64,000 bases of DNA, taken from the NCBI GenBank assembly GCA_022410635.1, contig JAJVDF010000001.1, forward strand, positions 12,294,464-12,358,463, given 5' to 3'. Under the pieces are notes generated by a model that was not told where the DNA came from, searched no databases, and saw nothing but the letters and a program-made list of their open reading frames with translations. Source of the DNA: Tretioscincus oriximinensis (taxonomy: Eukaryota; Chordata; Lepidosauria; Squamata; Gymnophthalmidae). Each line of letters begins with the position of its first letter. Positions within the stretch are counted from its first letter, which is position 1. Positions 21,565-33,445 of this stretch are shown piece after piece. The position numbers and the translations under genes are program-made.

Positions 21565-21720
21565 AACTATCATTGGTCTATGGAATTTACTACCAAAAAG
21601 ATTGTGGCAGCACAAAGCCTGATCAACTTTTAAAAAGGAAATTCATAGAGGACAGTAGAATCCATGGCAAAAACTTGTTGGATGGTGATGAGCAGGGACA
21701 GTAGTTGAATGGACAGATTG
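21565..21720 (+). mobile_element. CR1 LINE ORF2 C-terminal fragment, decayed
   Basis: ATTGGTCTATGGAATTTACTACC, then a lysine-rich coding remnant and GATGGTGATGAGCAGGGAC. It matches the conserved GLWNLLP region of CR1. Confidence 0.6.
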
Positions 21721-21721
21721 A

Positions 21722-22770
21722 TGGAGTGAGACAGAGTAGAAAGTGAAATGAAATAAAGGCTCTTTTGTTCTCTAGCTAGGAGGTGAATGTTTAGTTTTTA
21801 TCTGATGGCAAAAAAGGCTGGGGGAAGATGCCTTTTACAGCCAATTTCAAAGTTANTAATCTAGTGCAGCCAGATTGAATGTTTGGTTAGACAGTGTTTG
21901 AACCATTCATGGTTTGGATTTATGGTGAATGAGTCAACCCACTCAGCTGAGGACCATCACAAAATCCGTGCATTTCCCTTCTTCCTGTGCCATTCCGCCA
22001 ATATCCTGAACCTTCAAACTGAACGGTTAGCATCATCTCGTTTTTGTCAGTCTTGGATGACGACGATGAATGCTGGAAAGAACAGGATGTGTAAGATGTG
22101 CAGGAGAAGGAGCGCAAGGAGATTAAATAATTAGCAAACGTGGCAACAGGCAAGATGAAAAACAAGCGACGTGATTCATGTTTTGTGTCTGCTACTGTAT
22201 AGAACACTTTAAAGTGTCAGCTGGTGCGACAGTCAGTCTTTAAAGCCAATTAAACTTTTATAATAAAAAGAAGCTCTGCTTTTGAGGATGGAAAGAAGGG
22301 GGAGAATCGTTCTACCCATTTGTTTGTGGCAGCATACTCAACATCCAGAAACCATGGAGACTGGAGTGCTAGTAATCCATATATAGATGAGTCTGCGCAC
22401 CTGTCTTTCAAGAGATTTCTTTTTAAAAAGGCAGTAGATGGAATGGGAGGAAAATGTTGAAAAAGAAGGTTAGCATTTAGTGGCTGTTGCAATGCCTTGT
22501 GGGATTTATGCCATCAAAGAGCAGGCTATTGCTAGACACAGTGGAATTTGTGCTACTTTGCAAATAAGTCTGCCATACTCATTTATGTAGGAAATTTCTC
22601 ATCCAAAAGGTACATCGCTTCATAATCAGCTCCCAAAATTCACTGTATCCTTGTCGAGTTCCTCTTTTCAGTGGCTGCATCAGTAGCTGCAACAGGGCAG
22701 TATTTTCTACTTTATAATGTAACTGTTTTTATTTGAATTTTTACCTGTAAAATTGGGGGAAGGGGCATTA
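21722..22770. other. No recognisable gene
   Basis: Several short frames overlap on both strands (21883-22207, 22250-22492), but none has a recognisable domain. Confidence 0.4.
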
Positions 22771-22779
22771 TAAACATAC

Positions 22780-22826
22780 ATCATCATCATCACCACCACC
22801 ATCATCATCAATATTATTATTACCAC
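22780..22826 (+). repeat. (CAT/CAC)n and (ATT)n microsatellite
   Basis: CATCATCATCATCACCACCACC, then CATCATCATCA, then ATTATTATTA. A compound trinucleotide repeat. Confidence 0.85.
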
Positions 22827-23139
22827 CAGTCTGTTGAGCTCTATCAGAGGAGTCTTCAGTCCTCCTTCTGTGCCACTTCCCTGGCTTCTGCTAGAAGCTG
22901 CCATTTCTGCCACAGCAGCTGACCACACCACGCCTTTGTCAGCAGAGAGGATGGTGAAGCTAGGGAAGTAATGCAGATGAAGTTATTGGGTATGATAAAG
23001 GTGGAGTGGGCGGTATCCATTTTATTTCGGGTGAAATTATTGTTGTCTTTGATTTTACAGGGACTTTTCTTTTTTAATGGGGCTAAGTATGATATTGAAG
23101 GATAATAAACAAAAGCCTTGCCCAAAGGTGGGTTGCATC

Positions 23140-23300
23140 TTCAGAAAATCTATTGGTCTGTGGAATTTACATAAAGAAGAGATGGTAGCATCTAGCANNC
23201 TGGATACCTTTAAGATAATGGAAGCCAAATGTATTGATAGCTATGAGAATAGGCCTTTTGATACTGCCTCCAGGATGAAGCAACAGGCAGTATTCATATA
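23140..23300 (+). mobile_element. CR1 LINE ORF2 and 3' UTR fragment
   Basis: ATTGGTCTGTGGAATTTACA, GATACCTTTAAGATAATGG, AAGCCAAATGTATTGATAGC, GATACTGCCTCCAGGATG and AGCAACAGGCAGTATTC, truncated before the CR1 3' terminus. Confidence 0.75.
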
Positions 23301-23304
23301 TAAA

Positions 23305-24585
23305 TATCTTTTTATAACATGCATCATCCTAGTAATAACAGTACAACAGAGAATTGATACCATATCTAGCACATACTGGAGCCCAGATGTTGTTTTGAAT
23401 GGTTCCAGTCAGTATGTCCAAGTAAGAAGTTCCAGCAACACTTGCAATAGCTCCTGATTTCCTGTCTGTATTCCAGAGACTCTATGAATCCTGTAGAATA
23501 TCAGTGATGAGAAATAACACAAGCCAAGATGTAACTCCCTATTTAACAAGCAAAAACAGGGATAGTTGATTTATTAAGGGCAGATGCTCTACAACTGTAA
23601 TAGTTCCAGCCATGCTGAGAAAGCCAAAGAATACCACATGAGTCCTTATAAATCTCTAGGCTTTTGCTCCTTCTGTTCCTCCCTTTTCAACANAATATTG
23701 GTGTGAAAAATCCCACTAGTGGTTTCTACATCCCCTGGAATCTGTGCATAGCACACAGTGCTCATGGGCACAGCCTGCAATTCATGCCTATTGAAGCATT
23801 GCCAAGCTCTGCTATGCCCTTCTCATGTGCTATGGTCTGTGGTATATTCAGCAATCAAAAGAAGAATTCGTGTGTTTGCTCTGAGCTTTTCCACACAACT
23901 AGCCACAAGCCCATGACATGCAGATGCTCAGGAGATTTGAAAAGTTGAAAGTCTGCATCTTTAAGTGAGCTTCAGATGAATAAAATCCATGCTTCTTTTG
24001 AAAGCTTGGTCGTATGATTATCTGGTCCCCAAAGGGAGAATGGTCACCAATCCAAGCAGATGGATTGAACAGCCTTATATTTTCTCTGAAAAGGATGGGG
24101 TCTTTTCTGGAGAAAAGACAGAAATGCTAATGCATCTTATGGCTCAACCTTCAAAGGAGCATTCCAACAACTTTGCCAACCTCTTGAATGCTAAAGCTCT
24201 ACACTAGTCTGAAGTTGGCTCGAGAATATTGGTCATGCTTCATTGGCAAAGAAGATACTTTTGGCAAGCAGGTATCACATAAACAGGGCCAGCCGTAGCA
24301 TTATGGGAGTCCAATTTGAGGACTCACCAAGGTGCTTTAGGGGAAAGTGGAACTGAGTTATGCCACAACAGTGATTGTAGCTGTGTGGTTGGCTTTTGTG
24401 TCCATGGGCTTNAAATTTTCAGCTGAGTGAGGCTGTTTGGGCTTGCTGTGATGCTTTAAATGCCAATTTGAGATACTATCAAATGCATTGCAGTTCCTCC
24501 ACAAATCAGAGCTTCCAAAGTACAGCCCAAGGAACTAGTTTAGGGCCCCTGCCAAAAAGGAAAAAATNATTCTATTTGTGAGTAA
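23305..24585. other. No recognisable gene
   Basis: Short frames with no recognisable domain. I see no named repeat. Confidence 0.4.
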
Positions 24586-24589
24586 TGGC

Positions 24590-24785
24590 CACTAGCCCGG
24601 ATGGCTTTAGAAGAGAATGAATACATTCATACAGTGCAAGTATCTCAGTGGATGTTAGAATGTAGATATTGTCTCCCAGATTGGAGAGATAGCTGGGATA
24701 CCTCTAATGGCCACTTGTAGGGAGCCAAAGTTTCAACATCTCTAGAAGATAAATGTCACTTCTGCACTTTGATCCAGAATGAGAG
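24590..24785 (+). mobile_element. CR1 LINE 3' fragment, strongly decayed
   Basis: Order of CR1 landmarks: AGCCCGGATGGCTTTAG, GATATTGTCTCCCAGATTGG, AATGGCCACTTGTAGGGAGCC and TTGATCCAGAATGAG. It is weaker than the other copies. Confidence 0.45.
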
Positions 24786-24789
24786 ATGG

Positions 24790-25730
24790 CATGAGTGAGA
24801 GCAGTACAATTTACACTGTTCTGGAATAGTAAAACCATGGCTGTTCAGCTTCAAAAATATAGTGGTTATGATGGGTGCATTTCCATGTCACTGACATATC
24901 CTGGTAGTTCTGGACATGAGACACATGTTTTCTGCATACTTCCCATGTTCATTATGAGGAACACAGCTGCCATGTTGGTCTGCTAATGGACCCAATTAAA
25001 CAGTTCTACCAGTAATTCAAAACACAATCTCTCTTATTCCAGATCAAGCTCTAATGAGACAGAATTAGAATCGGACTTCTTTGATCCATTCGAATTTCTG
25101 AATCTGAAACTCCAGAACTAGTCTATGCTAGTCTGGTTTAAATGCCCATACAAAAAGGCTCAATGATAAATATCCCAGAAGCCATTTGCACCTTAGGAGC
25201 ATTAAGCAAAGTCAATCAAGATTCGCTTGAAAGATATCAAAATGGATAAAATAATAAATCAACACCTGCAACTCCTGCCTCTCAAATAATTTCTTCTACA
25301 TGGCACTAGGCTCTTTTTCATTGTAGTTAAAATTATTTCATCGATTCTTAAATTTTTGATTAGAATTTGAACACAGAGTGGAAATTGCCATTTTCCTCTC
25401 CATGTTAAAGTCCCAGTGCAATCCCAGCCAAGTGTGACTTGGACCTCTGCTCCAATCTGCACTTGAGGAAGGTATGGGAAGCTATTTTTATTTGACAAAC
25501 ACATATAGAGGCTAAATCAAGAGGGACGTTTATAAAGAAGGCATGTGCTTTGACAACGTCCCCTGAGTTTAAGCAGTCGTATGTCGTGTCCCAAATAATT
25601 GTCTTCTAGTATGAGAATTCAGTGAGAAAATGAGGCTGAGCGAAATCAAGCCAGACCTTGGTCCTGGTAATGCTGTGAGCAGCCACCTTTTCGCTGAATG
25701 GCGATTAACTGAAAGGAATCTTTAAAAAGC
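24790..25730. other. No recognisable gene
   Basis: Unique-looking sequence. Nothing recognised. Confidence 0.4.
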
Positions 25731-25984
25731 AAATCAGTGTGCTGATTTCTCTGCTTTGCTTCTTAAACTGTGTTGGACGGAAGCCCAGAAGAACTGTAGA
25801 CATTCACCCAAAGTGAATGTCCTTAATAGATTCAGTTTATTAGGGTAGTTATTTCTACACAATATTGAGAAGCAGCCAGAAAACTTTTTGGTAAAGGACT
25901 TGGTTAGAAAACAGTGGAAATTCACTGTAATGAAATCACTTAAANAGAGTGAGTCTCCTTTAAACTTTCTAAGCTTATAAACTG

Positions 25985-26400
25985 AGCTATGGGGGGCGGG
26001 GCTTGGATTATAAAAGGGGGAGGTGTGAGTGAGAGATGTTCTTGTGATTGATTGAGAGTGGCTTTGAGTTAAATGTTGTTGTGAGAGATTGTTTGAGCTT
26101 GTGGCCAAATAATTCAAATAAAACTGGTTCTCTGTTTGGAGTGTGAAAATAAATAAGGAAACACCAAGGAGGGATACAGAACTGCTGGGGAGGCAGAGAG
26201 AGAAAAAGGAGAGCTGGGGGAGACTTTAAATGTAGGCAAGAGAAGGAATCTGTGCCATAGACATTGTGAAGTCCCCAGGACATTTTACCCTAACCCAGGG
26301 TACTTAATTTGTATTGTTCATTTTCTTTGAGTTTGAGTATCACCTGTTACTTTGTTTTAATAAAGCTGTTTTTGTGTTTTAAAACAGAGAAGTCTTTATT
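25985..26400 (+). mobile_element. LTR-like segment (possible solo LTR)
   Basis: A G-rich GGGGGGCGGGGC box (about 25992) is followed by TTATAAAAGG (about 26009), a spacer, an AATAAAACTGG stretch near 26118, and a canonical AATAAAG with T/G-rich downstream sequence near 26361-26385. This promoter-plus-polyadenylation layout is what an LTR shows. A GGGGAGTGGTGGCAGAC sequence about 90 bases further on could be a primer-binding region. I found no paired LTR and no gag, pol or env remnant nearby, so a host promoter-like segment is the alternative. Confidence 0.35.
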
Positions 26401-26499
26401 ATTTGGCATAATAGAGTAAATGTGCTCATTCAGGTTTCATTTTCATTCCATAATTTTGAGTTTTTCCTGAGGGGAGTGGTGGCAGACTACCTGATGATA

Positions 26500-26912
26500 A
26501 AAAAAACCTTATTTACAGAATTAATTTACTTTATCCCTATCTACAAACAAACAAACATATAAAATCCGAGTGCCTTGTTCATAATAAAAGACCATCAACC
26601 AATAATAATAAGGGGGGACTGTGTTACAAAAACCAAACTGAATAAAGAAACATATAAAAGAAGAGCATGCTAGTCTTAGCCCCCGCTCNTTTTCANTACA
26701 TTCACCTGTAAGAAATTATTCAAAATGCTGGATCTAATAAGGTTAGAGTTACTGGGCTAGCTCCATTTTAAGAAAAATGGATTCACTTGATCTAGACTAG
26801 TTGTAGCAATGAGCAGCCAAATTAAACAATAAAGACCACATTAGAAATGGGACAAATATGCTACATTGTAGTTATTAAGTTGTGAATCCACATAATATGA
26901 TATGAGCTTCTG
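26500..26912. other. No recognisable gene
   Basis: AT-rich, with an AAAC run near 26546-26556. Nothing coding recognised. Confidence 0.4.
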
Positions 26913-26922
26913 ACTAAAATTT

Positions 26923-27094
26923 CAGAGAAATAGCCGTGTTAGTCTAGCAGATAGTCCAGCAAAGAAGCTAGCAGCACTTTGAGACTAACTTGAGAAAAGT
27001 GGTTGGCATCGGAAGAGGTAGACGTGTCTACGAAAGCTTATGCCAACCACTTTTCTCAAGTTAGTCTCAAAGTGCTGCTAGCTCCTTTGCTGGC
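26923..27094. mobile_element. Foldback copy of the GAAAGCTTATGCC repeat, with target duplication
   Basis: Bases 26956-27009 and 27040-27093 are inverted copies of each other over 54 bp with a single mismatch, separated by 30 bases containing GACGTGTCTACGAAAGC. The left side continues outward into the family's end (CAGAGAAATAGCCGTGTTAGTC), which the right side lacks. A 9-bp direct repeat CTAAAATTT flanks the unit (26914-26922 and 27094-27102). The family is the same as 3657-3786. Confidence 0.75.
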
Positions 27095-27104
27095 TAAAAT
27101 TTGT

Positions 27105-28180
27105 TCAGTTTCTCCTCAAACATGGCTTTGAAGCAATAATGCAAAGAAGCTTCAAAGGTAAGGCTGCTGCATTTTTGAAAAGGCTCTCAAAGCCATTCCC
27201 TTGCTCACCACTCTTGCTCCAAACCAGGTTATGCTTCTGCAGGCATAAACCTTATTAACTTTTCTCCTGTCTAATTTGGTTTAGACAAAGAAATTTAGCA
27301 AAAATCCAATCTCATGCAGACAGTGTGGACTAGAGAGATTCTTAAACAGGATTAATAAGGGATTAACATATTTCTGTGCATAAGGGAGCAGCTAGACATT
27401 TTTCTGCAAAGTGCTTTACTAGGCAGCAGTGGAAACTCAAATGCAGGTGTAAAAAATAATCAAAATATTGGACACAATAAGCCTTTAAGAAGAAATATCC
27501 CCTTAACTAAACATGGTCCTAAANATGGAAGGCATAACTGTAGCAAGACATTGTATTTTGGAGCAGGTTCCATTCTGATACACAAGTAGGATAGTTCAAC
27601 TGAAAATAGTCTTCTAGGGGCCTCCCCATCCAAGATTACAGCCTCTGTAATGCTGATGGAATATGCCTGCAAGGAGTGGGGCCTTACAGACCCACATAAT
27701 TCCAGAATTAACATGCAATAAGGGCCTTTAATGATGTGACTCTCTCTACAGCTTTAAAAACTACAGAGACAGGAGATGTGAATAGGATTGCCATTAACAA
27801 AAAGTCAGGACTGCAACTTTAATGAAGTTGGAAAAGAGTATATTTCAGCATAATTGCAGGCATTATAAAATGCAGCTGTTTAAAGTTCCTTTTTCCATAC
27901 CCTTTACAGCTGNAGCTCACCTGTCTCAGGTGCAGACTATGTAAATAGCTGTTTTACATCCCTAGAGGCAGACACCCACAATGCCCTCCACAGACATCTA
28001 TCTCCACCAAGAGAGAAATACAGTCTTAAGTTTCGTCATTAGCAGTCACGTAATAGGGCATGAACACACTTTGGCAAATTCCTTGAAGATCTGGCTTAAG
28101 ATCCGCATCTTAAGATTTTTACAAAGTATGTGAAATATAAAGGGAAAGAGAAGAGTCTGTACTGAAAACAAATAAAGGTC
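27105..28180. other. No recognisable gene
   Basis: Nothing coding recognised. Confidence 0.4.
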
Positions 28181-28182
28181 AT

Positions 28183-28235
28183 TGTCAGGGAGTTGAGAAC
28201 AGGTGAAGGTTTCACCCTGGCCTTCTGTTAGAGAA
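28183..28235 (+). mobile_element. Short CR1 3' UTR remnant
   Basis: GTCAGGGAGTTGAGAACAGG, TGAAGGTTTCACCC and CCTTCTGTTAGAG match the CR1 stretch GCAGGGAGTCATGAACAGG and the following pyrimidine-rich part. Only about 50 bases are recognisable. Confidence 0.45.
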
Positions 28236-28239
28236 TTCC

Positions 28240-29700
28240 CAGAAGTACCAGTAATTGTTGGGCAGGTTCATGAGATAGCTGGACGATTGCTCATATACTG
28301 CTTCCAGTTTGCAAGTTTTGCTTTTGTTTTCTGTGATGGTGTGTGGCTTGATCTTACAGGAAGGTTTCTCTTATATGCATATTATTAAACATTTGCCATA
28401 GATGAAAAGAAAAATCTACATAGGAAGGCTTTTTTCCCTCTTTGCATCTCACACAAAAAGCAACATCCAAACTCACTTCATCACTGAACCTCTGAAACAA
28501 AGGATGCAGTNACCACCACTTTCCCTCCCTCCTTTCATTGCCTTTTTGCCATCATTCTCAAGTCCATAGTCTCTGCATAAAAAATATCGTAGAACTATTT
28601 TGCTTACACTCCCAAAATTAATACAGTGTCAGACCTACTGGGGATTTGCAAGTCACTGATTTTATTTCTCCCTCAACTCAGATATGGTAATTTTTATTGG
28701 ACTTTGGATAAAGTCAGCAGGCCTCAAAGCAAAAAGGAATTCATTCTTTGGTCCATGGATTTTCCTTACTGAGATTGCTGCAAGCTTCTTCTTTTTCTTG
28801 CAGCAAGAGGGGAGAACGAGGAAGCTGTGTGTGTAGATTAATAGATTCCAGAGCTGTTATAGGACTCAATTTCCTTTATAACAATGGATGGCATTTCACC
28901 TAGCTATATATGCATGCATAGAATCCTATTATAACGGGGCTGGAAAAGATCAAAAAACCAACAAGGCTGAACCCTTTCTGAAACAGAAGAAATACTAACA
29001 AAACTACATTCTTCCTTAGATTTGCTAGTGAGAAATGCGGCAGGGGATGGGTGCATTTCATGTGCAAAAATTCCAGGTGTATCTTTATTAGGGGAAATAG
29101 CAGGTTGCAGTTTAATGTAATTATCTGTATAGTCAAAAGAAACCAAATTAAATACTACCAAAGACTCTTATGTCCACGTTATAGATCAATGCTTGGGAGA
29201 TTTTTGCCTCTCACCCCTTTTGACCCAAACTGTTGTGACATGTCCCAAAAGTGGGGGGGAGGGGGGTTTGTATCTATGGAAGGGATGGCTCAGAGATTTT
29301 AGCACTTTTTTCATCTTGAACATTTACCCCTAGGGTCTCAAATGCTTTTGGGATAAGCCAAAGCCTAGGCCTGAACATACCCTTTGAGTCCCACAGAATA
29401 ACCTGTTTGCACAACTTGATAAAAAAACTGATACTTATAACAATCCCACAGGGAGATTGAACCATCCATTCATGATGCCAATTCAGCTTGAACAGACCAG
29501 TGCCAGTTTACCAGATTCCCAGAAGTGGACATTTCAGCAAGCCCAGATGAGTCACACACCCCTGGTGCTTCCCTGCAGATCAAGTGATCTTGGTCACCAC
29601 CAGTATACACAGTTTGCTAACACATTCTGTGGGGAAGTTACCTATGTTTCTCTCATTTCCATTTACTTGATCCTTACTATCTAGGAAAATCTAAAATACC
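28240..29700. other. No recognisable gene
   Basis: Overlapping short frames near 28900-29300 have no recognisable domain. Confidence 0.4.
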
Positions 29701-29704
29701 ATCT

Positions 29705-29975
29705 CAGAAGCAGCCTGGATAGCTTTAAGACAGGATTGGACATGTTAATGGAAGCCAAGGGCATAAACAGCTACTAGGATGGATGTGTTGATATGCCTCT
29801 GAGATGGAGCAACAGGCAGTATTCCTCAAATGCCATCTGCAGGGCATNGTGAACAGTTGAAAATTTTGCTTTCTTATGTTCCAGACTCCCAGCAGTTGGT
29901 GGTCTACTGTGTGAGACAGAACACTGGANTAGATGGGCCCTGGCCTGATTCAGCAGGGCTCCTCTTGTGTTCCAG
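29705..29975 (+). mobile_element. CR1 LINE 3' fragment
   Basis: CTGGATAGCTTTAAGACAGG, GGAAGCCAAGGGCATAAAC, AGCTACTAGGATGG, GATGGAGCAACAGGCAG, GTGTGAGACAGAACACTGG and the end CAGGGCTCCTCTTGTGTTCC. The 3' UTR is almost complete. Confidence 0.9.
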
Positions 29976-29979
29976 AATG

Positions 29980-30685
29980 CAAAGTNACNTAGGAATCCAT
30001 TCTAATAGCCACTGATGAACTCTATCTCCATGAATTTGTTTTTATAATAATTAAAAGCTTGTTCTTCTTCAGTAGAATAATACAGACACACTCAATTCAG
30101 CCAAAATATTTCTGGCCCGCTAAAGCAACATATTTATCTCCCCACACAATAAATTCTTCTATCCATCCCCTCCAGTGAGAGTTATACTTGCCAGGAACTT
30201 CAATCGCTATAGGATAGGTACTTCAAAAAACAAGGCTATTGTGTGACAACTAAAATGAGGCATCACATTCATCTTATTGTCCATGAATAAGCATGAATGC
30301 AACATGTCCATTGATCTCAAGAACTAAATCCCTGCAGTGCTAATATTTTAGGCTTTGGGGCAAAAAATTACAGGGGTTAAAAATCCATGAAAGCTTAGAA
30401 GATACACCCAGCCTTGATTCCCAAATGGCCCTGAGGATCTGTGATTTCTTCNTTTTACAAAGATACATCAATGCTTCTCTTTAATTTCATCCCATTACCA
30501 CTCTCAAAGCTTATGTATGTACCATCAGAATTGACTTTCCTGCCTTTCCCTCGACAGAAGTCTGAAATTTTCTGCTAAGGATATTGTCTATGATGTAATT
30601 AATGAGCACAGTCTTTGGAAACTAGCTAAATGCTTCTGCACAACATAACTCAAATGCTATTGTGTTCTTCTTGTTAGGTACCATG
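29980..30685. other. No recognisable gene
   Basis: AT-rich. Bases 29996-30035 (AATCCATTCTAATAGCCACTG) resemble part of antisense CR1. Confidence 0.35.
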
Positions 30686-30689
30686 AACT

Positions 30690-30840
30690 GGTGACTGAAT
30701 TCTGGTAGACTACAAGGCATCTCCATGGATATCTCCATATAGTTTTCTTGGCAGAGATTCTGAAGTAATTTGGCATTGCTTGCTTCTGCTACTCATAATC
30801 CTCTATTCTTTAGGCAGTTTGCTCTATCAGCATGTTCAAA
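30690..30840 (-). mobile_element. Repeat body linked to the 5S-like SINE
   Basis: ACTGAATTCTGGTAGACTAC, AAGGCATCTCCATGGATATC, ATAGTTTTCTTGGCAGAGATTC and GGCATTGCTTGCTTCTGC match the body next to the 5S-like sequence at 38733. The 5S-like head itself is not visible here. Confidence 0.45.
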
Positions 30841-30944
30841 TGTATTCATGCTCCATCTGNTGCAAAAGTATATGAATGTTGAAAGAGTGACAAAATTAGT
30901 TGTCTTATGTAGTTAGTGACTATCTTTAAAACATAACAAAATAG

Positions 30945-31055
30945 AAGCTCTACTAGATCAGATCACAGTCCATTCAGTCTCACCCAGTTGTTTTTAGGCA
31001 TTTCAAGCAGAGGACAATGGCAAAACTCTCTGCAATTGGCATTTGCTGGAAATGG
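30945..31055 (-). mobile_element. CR1 LINE 3' fragment
   Basis: GAAGCTCTACTAGATCAGATC, AGTCCATTCAGTCTCACCC, GGCATTTCAAGCAGAGGAC and GGCATTTGCTGGAAATGG match the reverse complement of the CR1 3' UTR. Confidence 0.6.
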
Positions 31056-31059
31056 CTAA

Positions 31060-31775
31060 GGGAGAGAGAACCACACACATTCAGTATAACAACCATTTAT
31101 TAACTTATTAACAATCAGCAGAAGCCTATACGCATACCCCTGAAAATAATGCACACGTATTAGCTAATACAAAGTGAACAAGTGCTTCATTAACAATTAA
31201 CCAAAACATTTAACTAACCCAAAGTGGAGAAAATTAGGCCATGGCTTAAGTAGGAGTCAGCCTCCCAGTCTGACCAGCATAGGCAGGCCACTCTCCGTGA
31301 TGTGCCCCCCTTGGGCTGCCTGCTCCCGATGGCGAGGCAGCCCTACCCATTCTGCCCAGCTAAGGCCATCAAGTAGACACCTATTGCCCACACCCCATAG
31401 TGTGAGTCCACAGCTGCCCTCTCTCCTGGTGGGCCAATCCATGATCTACTCAGCCCGAGCCATCCAGCAGAAAGCAGCCAGCCCACTCATTTTGTGGACT
31501 CTGCTCAAGCTCATTTCTGTGAGCAGAGAGACAGAGGCACAACTCCCAGAGCATTGCCTCCTTGCCTCTCACAGCATCCAGATACTCCGACAGACTTGCC
31601 GCCAGTAAGCGTCCTTTAGAAAACATCCTGCCTGTTTCACAGGTAACAGCTTTAGTTCCATTAATATGCAAGCCAGGAATTGGGGGAGGGGCAGGTTCTT
31701 AGTTCCTATTGAATGGAAAATTACTCAACAATCAAAGAATTTGTAAGGTTTCTCCCGCTTTTACCCAGGTCCTCC
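31060..31775. other. No recognisable gene
   Basis: A locally GC-richer patch at 31250-31600 has overlapping short frames on both strands but no recognisable domain. Confidence 0.35.
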
Positions 31776-31778
31776 ATA

Positions 31779-31780
<2 letters not shown>

Positions 31781-31831
<51 letters not shown>
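31781..31831 (+). repeat. (GAT)17 microsatellite
   Basis: Seventeen uninterrupted GAT units, 51 bases. Confidence 0.95.
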
Positions 31832-31832
<1 letters not shown>

Positions 31833-31834
31833 CA

Positions 31835-33135
31835 TAGGAGGAAGACATTCCAAGCACTTAATTTTCTATCTTAAACTGATGCAACTTTGCATGGGGAGTT
31901 GATATGCAAGAGAATTGACAACATTATTTTATAGTGATGTGTACAAACAAAATCATGGCTTTAGTTTATCACCAGTGGCAAACTGATTGATTGCATATTG
32001 TTGTTGTTGTTCATGTTCAGTATCAAAATGTTTTAAAAACAAGAGCCTATTTCAAGGACCAAAACACAATAGATTTGAATTTGGTCATTCAAACAACTAA
32101 ATATTCTGTTTCAACATTCACAAAGGAGTTAATTTTATACAAACTTCAAGCCAACCAAATCAGTTTACACATCTCTACTCTTTGTTACCCACCAAGGAAC
32201 ATCTTTACACCTTACCATAAGGTGTAGAGTCAGTACACAAAAGGTCCATTATCTCTTCCAAATTAATGGGGTGCTCTGCAAAAAAACGTTCAGTGTGTTA
32301 TAAAGCAAGACAGAAAAAATTTGAAGATATAATCTGATACTACCAGTTTCTTTGAGATCCACAATATAAGCCTTGGCCGCAGGGACATCCTCAACCAATG
32401 AGGAAGGCAGGAAAAATCAATTCTGGAGAGATAACGTACTTGATGGAGAGGCAGCAAATAAACTGTCTAAGCTACTAATAGACCAAAATAAAGGCATGGA
32501 TGGATGATGGATAATTTGCTGAAGTGATGATAAATGGGTAATTCATGACAGACACAGCTGTTGACAGTTGGTATGCTGTAGATGGCAGAATGACTCAGCA
32601 GATGAAAAATCGGCAGCTGTCATTATTTTTTCCTACCCCTGTTTCTTTTGCCTGACATGCACTGTTCATGGTTCATCTTTGGGACAGGATTCAGACTTAA
32701 GCCATGTGCTCTGCCAAAAGGACAAGATCTGAGGTTGGAGGTTCAGGTTCTGCTGCCATCATGAACAATGTGATACCAAATGCCATTTTTCCAAGCACAG
32801 AAGCTGAAATCTCCCTAGCCAGCTACATGAATTACATATTTGTGAGACCACAGATGTGCAAAATTTGATTTGTGTTCACTGTTCAATATGTTCATTTTGG
32901 GCTCAAATTGTTAGCATTAAACTAGACATGACTTTGCTCAAATGGCTANGTTCAATTGAGCACAAACCACCTTTTACAGGTGTAAACATCCACTGAAAAA
33001 ACCANCAAGAGGTTTATTTTACATGAGGCCTTGAGAGTTGGCTGTCTACACCCTAAGAGGGAAGAATGAAAAAACTAGGCATTTTTATGAACAAATGAGC
33101 AAGTATACATGCAGGTTGCCATCAAACTTTTTTTG
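31835..33135. other. No recognisable gene
   Basis: Nothing coding recognised. A small palindrome lies at 32207-32226 (ACACCTTACC around ATAAGGTGT). Confidence 0.4.
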
Positions 33136-33139
33136 CACT

Positions 33140-33445
33140 GTGTATGTATCTTCAATGGACCCAAAGAGGATGCCATCCAGCCATTGTCTGGCCCATCAAA
33201 AGTGTCACTGACAAGAAAAAGCAATCAATCANTATCAATCAATTATANTTTATTGTTGTGACTATTGCCATAACAAGAATACAAAATATCACTAACATCA
33301 AAAACACATTAAAAATAGCTGCATATTTGGACATTCAAGATAATTCACCTGACTTAGGCCTTTCTAATTTTGATTGCCGGTTAACATTTTGGGACAGAGC
33401 TTGGGCATCCATACACCAAAATGTTCCAAAATGTTAACCAGAACT
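33140..33445 (-). mobile_element. LINE 3' end, antisense, with (TTGA/ATTG)n-like tail
   Basis: On the minus strand the sequence downstream of the YADD block ends TTGTTATGGCAATAGTC, then ACAATAAA and ATTGATTGAT-type repeats (33225-33250 on the + strand), a LINE tail pattern. An internal 14-bp inverted repeat GGTTAACATTTTGG / CCAAAATGTTAACC lies at 33379-33392 and 33426-33439. I could not name the clade. Much of the ORF between YADD and this end is missing. Confidence 0.45.

Noticed and set aside
31781..31831. CRISPR-like or other tandem array
   Set aside because: It is a plain GAT microsatellite with no spacers. No direct-repeat and spacer array exists anywhere in the window.
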